Shown: piece after piece, positions 26,396-37,051 of the stretch | How positions within the stretch are numbered: position 1 is the first letter of the stretch | Layout: each line of letters begins with the position of its first letter | NCBI RefSeq assembly: GCF_016401385.1 | Contig: NZ_JAEACF010000001.1 | Span: 806,001-870,000, forward strand | Length of the DNA: 64,000 nt | Direction: 5' to 3' | Origin: Fictibacillus halophilus | GTDB lineage: Bacteria > Bacillota > Bacilli > Bacillales > Fictibacillaceae | The notes under the pieces: model-generated | Seen by the model: only the letters and a program-made list of their open reading frames with translations | Databases searched by the model: none | Told to the model about the DNA's origin: nothing | Program-made: the position numbers and the translations under genes

Positions 26396-28243
26396 ATGTG
26401 CGGAATAACGGGTTGGGCAGATTGGAATCGTAACCTCACACATGAAAAGAATATATTGATTAAGATGGCCACACCATTATCAAAAAGAGGACCAGACGCA
26501 CTCAATGTATGGAGTACCACACATGCAGGTTTTGGTCACGCTAGGTTAGCAGTTGTAGATATTGAAGGCGGCGTCCAGCCGATGACTAGAACGAAGAACA
26601 AATTGAATTATACACTTTGCTACAATGGAGAACTTTATAACACAGAAGATCTCCGAAAAGACCTTTTACAAAGAGGGTATACGTTTGAGGGGCATTCTGA
26701 TACAGAAGTGTTACTTACTTCTTATATAGAATGGGGAGAAAGGTGTATTGATCGGTTTAACGGTATATTTGCATTTGGAATTTGGGATGATGAAAAACAG
26801 AGTTTGTTTGTTGCTCGTGATCGATTAGGTGTAAAGCCATTTTTCTATACTGAGAAAGGCGGTATGCTTTTATTTGGGTCTGAAATAAAATCCATATTGG
26901 CTCACCCTGATATGAAGGCTGAAGTAGATCGTGAAGGATTGCAAGAAGTATTCGGTCTAGGACCATCTCGTACGCCAGGCAATGGTGTATATAAAGGAAT
27001 AAAAGAACTTCGTCCGGCTCATGCTGCAACGTATACAAAAAATGGGCTAAAAATTTGGCGGTATTGGAACGTAGAAAGTAAACCACATCAAGATTCGTTG
27101 CAAGATACGGTTGAAAAAGTGAAATATCTTGTGAATGATGCAGTGACGCGACAATTGATTGCGGACGTACCCGTGTGTACATTTCTTTCTGGCGGCCTCG
27201 ATTCAAGTGCAATAACCGCAATCGCAGCAAAGTACTTTAAAGAAGAAAAAAAGGGTGAACTTCATACGTTCAGCATTGATTATGTTGATAATGATAAGTA
27301 TTTTAAAGCGAGTGATTATCAGCCCAATTCAGATGCGTATTGGATCAATCAGATGGTTGAGGCTACAGGATCTGTTCATCATAGCTGCGTGATCGATAAT
27401 GAACTATTAATCAATCATTTGCGTGAAGCTGTCACAGTTCGTGATCTTCCAGGAATGGCTGATGTAGATTCTTCACTGTTATGGTTCTGTCGTCAGATTA
27501 AACCGCAGTCCACAGTTGCGTTATCAGGAGAATGTGCAGACGAAATCTTTGGCGGATATCCGTGGTTTCATAAAGAAGAGCTTTTAAATCGTCCGATGTT
27601 TCCGTGGATGCGTTCAACTGAAGCGCGTCAGAATCTCTTGCAAGACTCATGGGCTAGTAAACTAAATCTAGCTTCATATGTTCAGCAACGATACGAAGAG
27701 ACAGTGAATGAAACGCCTCTTTTAGATGGAGAATCTAAAATAGAAGCGAGAAGACGTGAAATCTTCTATTTGAATATGATTTGGTTCATGACGACACTAT
27801 TGGATCGCAAAGACCGAATGAGCATGGGAGCTTCATTAGAAGTGAGAGTACCTTTTGCAGATCATAGAATTGTAGAATACGCATGGAATATTCCTTGGGA
27901 TATGAAAATGCTAGATGGAAGAGAGAAGGGGATTCTTAGAAAAGCACTTACTGGTATACTTCCAAATGATGTTCTGTATCGAAAAAAGAGTCCTTACCCA
28001 AAAACGTTCCATCCGGATTATACGAACGGCGTAAGAGATTGGCTAACAAGCATCGTTGGAAAGAAAAACTCACCATTATTTGAAGTGTTGAACCGAGCAC
28101 GTGTTCAAGAAATTATTCAAACGAACGGAGAGACGTTTAAAGAGCCTTGGTTCGGCCAGCTCATGACAGGCCCACAACTAATGGCTCATCTTGCACAGAT
28201 CGATAGCTGGTTAACTGATTATAATATTAATATCATAGATTAA
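26396..28243 (+). CDS. asnO: Glutamine-hydrolysing asparagine synthetase AsnO-type
   Basis: The 615-residue protein has an N-terminal class II glutamine amidotransferase domain beginning with the catalytic Cys2 after the initiator Met (MCGITGW), then the synthetase domain with the ATP PP-motif SGGLDSS (about 262-268). It makes asparagine from aspartate, ATP and glutamine. The ATG at 26396 is forced by the need for Cys at position 2 and has GAAAGGATG upstream. Size and neighbourhood (MATE exporter gene immediately downstream, convergent; yisL and yisK nearby) match B. subtilis asnO (yisO), associated with sporulation. A natural-product amidation role is not suggested by the context. Confidence 0.9.
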   Translation: MCGITGWADWNRNLTHEKNILIKMATPLSKRGPDALNVWSTTHAGFGHARLAVVDIEGGVQPMTRTKNKLNYTLCYNGELYNTEDLRKDLLQRGYTFEGHSDTEVLLTSYIEWGERCIDRFNGIFAFGIWDDEKQSLFVARDRLGVKPFFYTEKGGMLLFGSEIKSILAHPDMKAEVDREGLQEVFGLGPSRTPGNGVYKGIKELRPAHAATYTKNGLKIWRYWNVESKPHQDSLQDTVEKVKYLVNDAVTRQLIADVPVCTFLSGGLDSSAITAIAAKYFKEEKKGELHTFSIDYVDNDKYFKASDYQPNSDAYWINQMVEATGSVHHSCVIDNELLINHLREAVTVRDLPGMADVDSSLLWFCRQIKPQSTVALSGECADEIFGGYPWFHKEELLNRPMFPWMRSTEARQNLLQDSWASKLNLASYVQQRYEETVNETPLLDGESKIEARRREIFYLNMIWFMTTLLDRKDRMSMGASLEVRVPFADHRIVEYAWNIPWDMKMLDGREKGILRKALTGILPNDVLYRKKSPYPKTFHPDYTNGVRDWLTSIVGKKNSPLFEVLNRARVQEIIQTNGETFKEPWFGQLMTGPQLMAHLAQIDSWLTDYNINIID

Positions 28244-28246
28244 CAC

Positions 28247-28281
28247 AAAAAACCGGAAAACATTTTGTTCTCCGGTTTTTG
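28247..28281. terminator. Bidirectional terminator between asnO and the MATE gene
   Basis: AAAAACCGGA/TCCGGTTTTT with A and T runs on both flanks, placed between two convergent stop codons 42 bases apart. Confidence 0.85.
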
Positions 28282-28284
28282 TAT

Positions 28285-29640
28285 TTATGCAGTTGCTTCT
28301 TGTTTGACGACTAATTGTTTTTGCCATTTTCTTTTCCGCCATCTAGAAAGCATAAAGAGTCCCCGCAGCCATTCATCTGCAGTGAAGGCTAGCCAGATCC
28401 CTATTAACCCTAGATCAAAAGTAATGCCTAACAAGTATGCCAGTGGTACGCTAACTCCCCACATAGATATGACACCTATTATGACTGGGAACTTAACATC
28501 ACCAGCAGCTCTTAAACTTGAAATGATAACAAGGTTAAATGAACGGCCAGGTTCGAGTAACAGAGTTAAGTATAAAAGTATGGTACCTTCCTTAATAATC
28601 TCTGGATTGTCTGTAAAAATAGACAGAAGTGGCTTTGCAAATAAAGAAGCTACACCTGCCATAAGGAAACTTATGATCATGGCGTAAGTCTGACTTTTAA
28701 GACACATCTTATAAGCAGAGTCGTACGACTTAGCACCAATTAAATGACCGATTAATATCTGTGTACCTTGACCGATCGCTACGGCGAAAAGGAAGATAAA
28801 CATCATAATATTAAACGTATATACCTTTGTAGTAAGTGCCGTTGTACCAAGCAGCGTAATGAAGAACGTGATCAGCATCTGAGATCCGCTGTAGGAAAGG
28901 TGCTCTCCGGCTGATGGCAATCCTATTTTTAATACACTCTTAATATGAAGAGGGAATAGTTTGAACGAACTCGCAAAAGGCAGTGGGATAGAAGAGCGCT
29001 TGAACAAAAGATATAGAATGACAACTAAGCCTAAAAACCGACTAACAGAGGTTGAGATCGCTACACCTTCAACACCTAGTATTGGAAAACCAAAAGCTCC
29101 AAAGATAAATAAATAGTTTCCAATTACGTTTAAGATGTTCATTCCAATCGTCACGTACATAGCATCTTTCGTAAAACCGTAACTTCTAATAGCAGCTCCG
29201 ATCGTCATGATGACAGATTGGATAAATGAAAATCCTCCAACGATCATAAGATAGCTCGATGCTTCCGCCATTAACTCTGGTGGAGTATTCATCCATTTTA
29301 AAAACACATCGCCAAAGATTAGTAATGCCCCACTTAAGAGTAATCCAAAAAGCAAGTTCCCTAAGATCGCAACCACAGCTACTTCAGCAGCAGTTCGTTC
29401 AAGTTTAGCGCCTATTGCCTGTGCAATAACAACACTTGCTCCTGTAGCAACAAACCCGAACATAACGATTACGATCGATAGCAGTTGATTAGTAAGACCG
29501 ACAGCGGCCACTGACTGATCAGAATATTGACTGAGCATAAGAGTATCAGCGTTCCCCATCAACATATGAAGCATAATTTCAATAAATATTGGCCACGTTA
29601 TGGCAAAAAGGGAAAGCTTAGCAGCTTTGTTGCCTTTCAT
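28285..29640 (-). CDS. yisQ: MATE family efflux transporter, YisQ-like
   Basis: The 451-residue, twelve-segment membrane protein of the multidrug and toxin extrusion family has two homologous halves and the MATE-typical N-terminus (ITWPIFIEIMLHMLMGNADTLML). It also has GAAIRSYG and LRAAGDVKFP signature segments. Members exchange Na+ or H+ for cationic drugs or metabolites. It is convergent with asnO as in B. subtilis yisQ, although the yisP gene found between them there is missing. The ATG follows GGAGAGGG. Confidence 0.88.
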   Translation of the reverse strand: MKGNKAAKLSLFAITWPIFIEIMLHMLMGNADTLMLSQYSDQSVAAVGLTNQLLSIVIVMFGFVATGASVVIAQAIGAKLERTAAEVAVVAILGNLLFGLLLSGALLIFGDVFLKWMNTPPELMAEASSYLMIVGGFSFIQSVIMTIGAAIRSYGFTKDAMYVTIGMNILNVIGNYLFIFGAFGFPILGVEGVAISTSVSRFLGLVVILYLLFKRSSIPLPFASSFKLFPLHIKSVLKIGLPSAGEHLSYSGSQMLITFFITLLGTTALTTKVYTFNIMMFIFLFAVAIGQGTQILIGHLIGAKSYDSAYKMCLKSQTYAMIISFLMAGVASLFAKPLLSIFTDNPEIIKEGTILLYLTLLLEPGRSFNLVIISSLRAAGDVKFPVIIGVISMWGVSVPLAYLLGITFDLGLIGIWLAFTADEWLRGLFMLSRWRKRKWQKQLVVKQEATA

Positions 29641-29715
29641 GTAAATCCCTCTCCATCGTGTTTATATTGTATGGTTTTAACATTTACCTATTGTATCAGG
29701 TATGGGTACGGACTG

Positions 29716-29748
29716 AAATAAAATCCCCTCACTTTTTACAGTGAGGGG
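29716..29748 (-). terminator. Intrinsic terminator of the cyclomaltodextrinase gene
   Basis: On the minus strand CCCCTCACT/AGTGAGGGG is followed by ATTTTATTT, a few bases after the stop codon. Confidence 0.85.
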
Positions 29749-29755
29749 AGTATGT

Positions 29756-31547
<1,792 letters not shown>

Positions 31548-31584
31548 TAAGGAACGTACATTGCCTTCAACTTGTAATGGTGAT

Positions 31585-31614
31585 AGTATAAACCGCTTTC
31601 AATAACAAAATCAA
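31585..31614 (-). promoter_or_regulatory. Promoter and cre/LacI-type operator for the cyclomaltodextrinase gene
   Basis: On the minus strand TTGATT (31614-31609) and TATACT/TTATAC (about 31590-31585) are spaced 17-18 bases apart. Between them lies TGAAAGCGGTTTAT, matching 12 of 14 positions of the CcpA cre consensus TGWAANCGNTNWCA. Confidence 0.55.
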
Positions 31615-31696
31615 GGGAAATGAAAGCGAAACCAAAAATAATTAAAAAAGTATTGTAAAAATTCAAAGCATAGGTATAATGAAATTGAGCAGGTAA

Positions 31697-31710
31697 TGCA
31701 ATCGTTTTCA
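31697..31710 (+). promoter_or_regulatory. Putative CcpA cre site upstream of the maltodextrin operon
   Basis: TGCAATCGTTTTCA matches 13 of 14 positions of the cre consensus, 57 bases upstream of the -35 box of the binding-protein gene. Confidence 0.5.
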
Positions 31711-31753
31711 TAAACAGCGAAAAACTTTATAAGAAGACAGAAAAACATTTTTT

Positions 31754-31782
31754 TTGCTAATTTGTGCAAACGTTTGTATGCT
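31754..31782 (+). promoter_or_regulatory. Maltodextrin operon promoter with palindromic LacI-family operator
   Basis: TTGCTA (31754-31759), a 17-base spacer and TATGCT (31777-31782). The spacer holds the palindrome CAAACGTTTG (31767-31776), the type of site bound by LacI/GalR regulators such as MalR and by CcpA. The LacI-type gene at 37052 is the obvious candidate. Repressor binding would block polymerase directly. Confidence 0.7.
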
Positions 31783-31815
31783 TTGATCTTTTAACAATAA
31801 TAGGGGGTACATTTG

Positions 31816-33084
31816 ATGAAAAAGTTATTATCATTGCCTTTAACTTTTGCTCTTGCTGCAAGTGCGTTAGCTGCTTGCGGACCGCAAGAAGATAGTTCTT
31901 CTACAGGCGGCAAGAAAGAATCGGCTGCAGACAAGCCTGAAAAATTAGTAATGTGGGAAGACCAAGAAAAAGGTGCTGGAACTAAAGACGCGATCAAAAA
32001 GTTCGAAGACAAATACGGCATCAAAGTTGAATTAAAAGAAATCCCAATGCTAGATCAACAAGAGAAGCTTCGTCTTGATGGACCAGCTAAAAAAGGACCG
32101 GATGTTATTACAACTCCGCATGACCGAATTGGACCATTAGCGATCGAAGGTCTCATCGCACCAATTAAAGTATCTGATGATGTAACAAAGCTTTACACTG
32201 AATCTTCAATTAACGCATTAACATATGATGGAAAACTTTACGGACTTCCAAAATCAACTGAAACACCTGTTTTCATCTACAACAAAAAATTAATGCCTGA
32301 AGCACCTGAATCTTTTGATGATGTACTTGCATTCTCTAAAGGTGACAAAGGTGGAGCACAGTATGGCTTCTTAGCTAACTGGACTGACTTCTACTTTGCA
32401 AATGGTGTACTTTCTGGATATGGAAGCTATGTATTTAAAGACGACAACGGAACTTTAGATGCAAAAGACCTTGGTCTTTCTAACGAAGGTGCTGTTGAAG
32501 GATTAGAGTATATCACTAGCTGGTACAAAGACGGCTTATTCCCTAAAGGAATCATCGGTGAAAAAGCTGGCCCTACGATTGACGGTCTTTTCCAAGAAGG
32601 TAAAGTTGCTTCTGTAATGAATGGACCATGGTCTTTCCAAGGCTATAAAGATGCTGGAATCGATATCGGTGTTTCACCAATGCCTAAACTTCCAAACGGT
32701 GAAGATGTAAAAACGTTTATCGGTGTTAAAGGTTACAACGTAAGCCAATTCTCTCCTAACCAAGAGTGGGCTGCAAAGCTTGTTGAGTTCATCACAAACG
32801 AAGAAAACGCTAAGACTCGTTTTGAGAAAACAGCAGAGATCCCTCCAATCGTATCTTTAATGGAGGACCCAATCATCGCAGACAACGAAGCAGCTAAAGC
32901 TGTAGCCGTTCAATCAGAACGTGGAGTTCCAATGCCTAACATTCCTGAAATGGCAGAAGTTTGGGCTCCAGCTGCAAACGCACTTCAATTATCTGCAACT
33001 GGCAAGTCTGAGCCAAAAGCTGCTCTAGAAAGCGCAGTTAAGACGATCGGACAAAACATTGAAGCGAACCACGGTAAAAAATAA
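31816..33084 (+). CDS. Maltodextrin-binding lipoprotein (MdxE/MalE-like)
   Basis: The 422-residue extracellular solute-binding protein family 1 member has a lipoprotein signal ending SALAAC (Cys about 21), a Ser/Gly/Lys linker and a MalE-like two-lobe domain (KLVMWEDQEKGAGTKDAIKKF opening, with Trp-rich MNGPWSF segment near 275). It should deliver maltose or maltodextrin to the adjacent permeases. I chose the ATG at 31816, with AGGGGG upstream. A stem-loop follows the stop codon. No ATP-binding gene is present in the locus, so a shared MsmX-type ATPase encoded elsewhere is expected. Confidence 0.88.
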   Translation: MKKLLSLPLTFALAASALAACGPQEDSSSTGGKKESAADKPEKLVMWEDQEKGAGTKDAIKKFEDKYGIKVELKEIPMLDQQEKLRLDGPAKKGPDVITTPHDRIGPLAIEGLIAPIKVSDDVTKLYTESSINALTYDGKLYGLPKSTETPVFIYNKKLMPEAPESFDDVLAFSKGDKGGAQYGFLANWTDFYFANGVLSGYGSYVFKDDNGTLDAKDLGLSNEGAVEGLEYITSWYKDGLFPKGIIGEKAGPTIDGLFQEGKVASVMNGPWSFQGYKDAGIDIGVSPMPKLPNGEDVKTFIGVKGYNVSQFSPNQEWAAKLVEFITNEENAKTRFEKTAEIPPIVSLMEDPIIADNEAAKAVAVQSERGVPMPNIPEMAEVWAPAANALQLSATGKSEPKAALESAVKTIGQNIEANHGKK

Positions 33085-33097
33085 TAAGCAGTAACTG

Positions 33098-33132
33098 GAA
33101 AGCGGTACCCAGACGTCGCGGGTACTGCTTTC
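33098..33132 (+). promoter_or_regulatory. Intercistronic stem-loop between binding protein and permease genes
   Basis: The 13-bp stem GAAAGCGGTACCC/GGGTACTGCTTTC (one G-U pair, 9-base loop) has no T run. It likely protects the upstream mRNA 3' end or causes partial termination, giving more binding protein than permease. Confidence 0.6.
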
Positions 33133-33231
33133 TCTAACTATTGTGTGTGTTGGAAAGATTTCACTTATGTATGGGTCCTAAAATCTTTCGAACAATACAC
33201 AAAAGTGGGGAAAAGAAAGGGGAAACCTGTA

Positions 33232-34494
33232 ATGACACACCGTAAGACGGCAGCTTTGCTGTCAATCATTCCAGGAATGGGGCAATTTTATAACAAGCAA
33301 TTTGTTAAAGGTTTCGCATTCTTGTTTTTGGCAATTTGTTATTTTATAGCATTTCTTGATTTTCTAAACATTGGACTATGGGGAATTGTAACGCTTGGAA
33401 CGGAAGTACCTAGAGATCACTCCATCTTCTTACTTGTTAACGGCGTAATCTCTATACTTGTAGTAGGCATTGGATTAGGATTTTACTACTTTAATATCTA
33501 TGATGCCTTCCAAAACGGTAAAAAACGTGATAACGGCGTAAAACTTAACACACTAAAAGAGCAATATCACAATGTAGTAGACAAAGGGTTTCCTTATTTA
33601 ATGGTTGGACCTGGATTTTTATTGTTAATCTTCGTTGTTATTTTTCCAATCATCTTTATGTTGTTGTTAGCATTTACGAACTACAACTTATACAACTCCC
33701 CACCAGCAAAGCTTGTTGACTGGGTTGGATTTAAAAACTTTATTGAAATTTTCTCTTTAGACATTTGGCGTGAGACGTTTATCTCTGTATTTGCCTGGAC
33801 GATTATCTGGACATTCACGGCTACAACACTTCAAGTTTCTGTAGGTATTTTCTTAGCAGTTGTATTGAACCAGAAAGAAATTAAGTTTAAAGGGATCATT
33901 CGTACACTATTGATCTTGCCTTGGGCTGTACCTGCTTTCGTATCGATCTTAATTTTCTCAGGTCTTTTCAATGATACATTCGGAGCGATCAACCAATCTA
34001 TTTTAGCACCATTTGGAATCGATTCCATACCTTGGATGACTGATCCTTTCTATACGAAGGTGGCTTTAATCTTTATTCAATCATGGCTCGGTTTCCCGTT
34101 CATCATGGCGATGACAACAGGTGTGCTTCAGTCTATTCCTGGTGAACTTTATGAAGCTGCAACTGTGGATGGGGCATCGAACTGGGATAAATTCCGTAAG
34201 ATCACACTTCCGATGGTCTTATTTACAACAGCACCAATATTAATTACGCAATACACGTTCAACTTTAATAACTTTAACGTTATCTATCTATTTAACAACG
34301 GTGGACCTGCAGTAGCTGATCAAAATGCAGGTGGGACAGACATCTTGATCTCTTGGATATACAACTTAACAATGACTTCAGCACAATACAGCAAGGCTGC
34401 AGCTGTAACTGTATTATTATCTTTAATCATCGTGTCACTGGCATTGTGGCAGTTTAGAAAGACGAAATCATTTAAGGACGAAGGAATGATTTAA
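33232..34494 (+). CDS. Maltodextrin ABC importer permease MdxF/MalF-like
   Basis: A 420-residue permease with a short N-terminal membrane module containing the GMGQFYNKQFVKG segment, then the main six-helix ABC permease domain (about 130-420). The EAA loop is visible as EAATVDGASNWDKFRKITLPM (about 320-340). I chose the ATG at 33232, with GAAAGGGGAA upstream, over an open frame beginning at 33145 that lacks a ribosome binding site and is rich in unlikely residues. One base separates its stop codon from the next permease gene. Confidence 0.88.
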   Translation: MTHRKTAALLSIIPGMGQFYNKQFVKGFAFLFLAICYFIAFLDFLNIGLWGIVTLGTEVPRDHSIFLLVNGVISILVVGIGLGFYYFNIYDAFQNGKKRDNGVKLNTLKEQYHNVVDKGFPYLMVGPGFLLLIFVVIFPIIFMLLLAFTNYNLYNSPPAKLVDWVGFKNFIEIFSLDIWRETFISVFAWTIIWTFTATTLQVSVGIFLAVVLNQKEIKFKGIIRTLLILPWAVPAFVSILIFSGLFNDTFGAINQSILAPFGIDSIPWMTDPFYTKVALIFIQSWLGFPFIMAMTTGVLQSIPGELYEAATVDGASNWDKFRKITLPMVLFTTAPILITQYTFNFNNFNVIYLFNNGGPAVADQNAGGTDILISWIYNLTMTSAQYSKAAAVTVLLSLIIVSLALWQFRKTKSFKDEGMI

Positions 34495-34495
34495 T

Positions 34496-35332
34496 ATGAG
34501 TATAAAAACAGCAAGAAGAATACGATTAACTCTGTCCTATCTAGTTTTATTGTCAGCGATTGCAATCGTGGTCTATCCAATCCTTTGGGTAATAGGTTCT
34601 TCCTTTAACCCTGGGAACACTTTATCCAGTTCGACGATCATTCCCAAAAATGCGACTCTCGCTCATTATAAAGAGCTATTTGCTGAGACTGACTATTTGA
34701 TCTGGTACTGGAACACATTAAAAATTTGTTTTATTACAATGGTTCTTTCTGTTATCTTTATCGGCTTAACGGCTTATGCATTCTCAAGATATAAGTTTGT
34801 TGGACGTAAGAATGGCTTGCTTCTTTTCTTAATTTTGCAGATGATTCCACAATTTGTAGCTATTCTTGCAATCTATATTCTTGCTTATCAAGTAGGATTG
34901 CTTGATACACACTTTGCCTTAATTCTTGTATATGTTGGTGGTTTAATCCCAATGAACACATACTTGGCAAAGAACTATTACGATACGATTCCAAAAGAAC
35001 TAGACGAATCTGCGCGAATTGACGGCGCTGGTCACTTTCGTATCTTTTGGCAGATCATCCTGCCGCTTTCAAAGCCAATCTTAGCGGTAATCGCACTATT
35101 TAGTTTCATCTCACCGTTCGCTGATTTTATCTTAGCGTCCATTCTGATCAGTTCAGATGAAAAGATGACACTTGCGGTTGGTCTGTTTAACATGATTAAG
35201 AATGAATTCGGCAACAGTTTTACATTGTTTGCAGCGGGTTCTGTATTAGTAGCGATTCCGATCGGTCTCTTATTCTTATCATTGCAGCGTTACTTTATCT
35301 CTGGCTTAACTGCTGGCGGTACAAAAGGTTAA
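34496..35332 (+). CDS. Maltodextrin ABC importer permease MdxG/MalG-like
   Basis: The 278-residue six-helix permease has the EAA loop ELDESARIDGAGHFRIFWQIILPL (about 165-188), which contacts the ATPase, and the MalG-type C-terminus ending QRYFISGLTAGGTKG. It pairs with the upstream MalF-like protein to form the channel. The ATG follows the previous stop codon by one base, so its translation depends on termination of the MalF-like gene; GGACGAAGGAATG supplies the binding site. Confidence 0.9.
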   Translation: MSIKTARRIRLTLSYLVLLSAIAIVVYPILWVIGSSFNPGNTLSSSTIIPKNATLAHYKELFAETDYLIWYWNTLKICFITMVLSVIFIGLTAYAFSRYKFVGRKNGLLLFLILQMIPQFVAILAIYILAYQVGLLDTHFALILVYVGGLIPMNTYLAKNYYDTIPKELDESARIDGAGHFRIFWQIILPLSKPILAVIALFSFISPFADFILASILISSDEKMTLAVGLFNMIKNEFGNSFTLFAAGSVLVAIPIGLLFLSLQRYFISGLTAGGTKG

Positions 35333-35360
35333 TCACAGCCTAACTATAGGAGGAACGGCG

Positions 35361-36896
35361 ATGGGCAAAAGAATGATATTCTTGGCTATGTCGTTTCTTC
35401 TTTTTTTATCTGTTCAAAATAAAGCGCTTGCAGAAAAAAAGGAAGAACGATCATGGAAAGACGAAACGATCTATTTTATCATGGTGGACCGGTTTAATAA
35501 TGGAGACAAAGATAACGATTTTGATGTTGATCTTAATGACCCTGCAGCATACCATGGGGGAGACTTCAAAGGGATCATGGACAACCTTGATTATCTAGAT
35601 GATCTTGGTGTTACAGCCATCTGGCTGACCCCTGTGGTTAAGAATGAACCAGGAGGCTATCACGGTTACTGGACGGAGAATTTCTATGAAACAGAAGAAC
35701 ATTTTGGTTCAAAGGATGAGTTGAAACAGCTTGTAAAAAAAGCACATGATCGTGATATAAAAGTGATATTAGATCTTGTTGTAAATCATACAGGATATAA
35801 ACATCCTTGGTTAGATGAGGAGTCAAAAAAGAATTGGTTCCACCCAGAGATGGAGATCGGCAACTGGGATAACCAAGAAGAAGTTGAGAACGGTTGGCTT
35901 GCTGGATTACCTGATCTTAACACAGAAAACAATGAAACGCGTAAGTATTTGCTCGACATGGCTGAATATTGGATCAAAGAAACAGATATAGATGGCTACC
36001 GTTTGGATACGGTGAAACATGTGCCAAAAGATTTTTGGCAAGAGTTTTCAGAACGTGTTAATCGGGCTAAGCCCGGATTCTATTTGATCGGTGAAGTTTG
36101 GCACAACGACCCAAGATATATTGCTGAGTACAATAAAGCTGGAATTCAATCGTTTGTAGATTATCCCTTGTTTAATGAGATGGTTCGTATCTTTAGACAA
36201 AGTGGCCAATCGCTTTCCGAGTTGAATGCTGTATGGGAGCGAAACAAGTTTTATTATAAAGATCCGTATACGTTAGGAAACTTTATAGATAATCATGATA
36301 ATATTCGATTCGTGCGTGAATCACTGCTGAAGCAAGAAGATCCAGAAAAAAGGCTCAAGCTCGCTCTTACTTACCTATACTCGGCACCTGGTATTCCTAT
36401 CCTCTATCAAGGAACAGAGCATATGATGGATGGAGCCAAGGATCCTGATAACCGCCGTATGATGGATTTTTCTCAAAATAAGGAGTTCGAAACATTCACA
36501 TCAAAATTAGGAAAGCTTAGACAAAAACATCCGGCACTTAGACGTGGCGATTATTCGTTGATTGTTGATAAAGATGGAAAAGCCGTCTTTAAACGAAAAT
36601 ATCAGGATGAAACACTTTATATCGCTTTTAACAATGATAAAAAGAAGTCTGCTATTTCTTTCTCGGATAAAAGCCTTCATAATAAAAAACTTGTGAGTCT
36701 GTTATCAGACGAAGAGATAAAGGTGAACGATACTTCTGTTGAAATGAATATGGCTGGGGAATCAGCTGATATTTATACTGTACAAGAAGCAGATTCCGAT
36801 TGGAAGCTCTACTTAATAGCAGCAGCAATAATCTTACTATTGTTGAGTTCTTTCTATATTTATAATAAAAGAAAAAAACGCGCTTTAAAGAGTTGA
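35361..36896 (+). CDS. Membrane-anchored extracellular alpha-amylase (GH13)
   Basis: The 511-residue protein has a signal peptide (residues 1-24, ending ALA), then a GH13 catalytic barrel (about 32-400) with nucleophile Asp in GYRLDTVKH, acid/base Glu in IGEVWHND and Asp in FIDNHDNIR. A C-terminal beta domain, one transmembrane helix (about 483-500) and a Lys/Arg-rich tail (KRKKRALKS) follow. It is therefore anchored with its catalytic domain outside the cell. It lies 28 bases after the MalG-like gene behind AGGAGGA and would convert starch-like polymers into maltodextrins for the importer encoded just upstream. Confidence 0.88.
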   Translation: MGKRMIFLAMSFLLFLSVQNKALAEKKEERSWKDETIYFIMVDRFNNGDKDNDFDVDLNDPAAYHGGDFKGIMDNLDYLDDLGVTAIWLTPVVKNEPGGYHGYWTENFYETEEHFGSKDELKQLVKKAHDRDIKVILDLVVNHTGYKHPWLDEESKKNWFHPEMEIGNWDNQEEVENGWLAGLPDLNTENNETRKYLLDMAEYWIKETDIDGYRLDTVKHVPKDFWQEFSERVNRAKPGFYLIGEVWHNDPRYIAEYNKAGIQSFVDYPLFNEMVRIFRQSGQSLSELNAVWERNKFYYKDPYTLGNFIDNHDNIRFVRESLLKQEDPEKRLKLALTYLYSAPGIPILYQGTEHMMDGAKDPDNRRMMDFSQNKEFETFTSKLGKLRQKHPALRRGDYSLIVDKDGKAVFKRKYQDETLYIAFNNDKKKSAISFSDKSLHNKKLVSLLSDEEIKVNDTSVEMNMAGESADIYTVQEADSDWKLYLIAAAIILLLLSSFYIYNKRKKRALKS

Positions 36897-37051
36897 AAAG
36901 TCTTATAACGATTCAATTTACAAAAAAAGTCGAAAACATTAAAAGTGGAAAGGAATTAATATTTCTTTTTTCCTACGAACGCTATACAATTATTGATGGA
37001 ATTAAGTAAGCGTATACACTATGCCAAATAGTCTGAAAGGAGGACTATACC

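Noticed and set aside
26757..27230. A 157-codon open frame on the minus strand within asnO
   Set aside because: It lies wholly opposite the conserved synthetase domain and has no ribosome binding site; a chance complement frame.
26396..29640. A natural-product cluster (amidotransferase-type asparagine synthetase beside a MATE exporter)
   Set aside because: The pair is a conserved Bacillus arrangement (asnO and yisQ), convergent and not co-transcribed, and no biosynthetic core enzymes are nearby.
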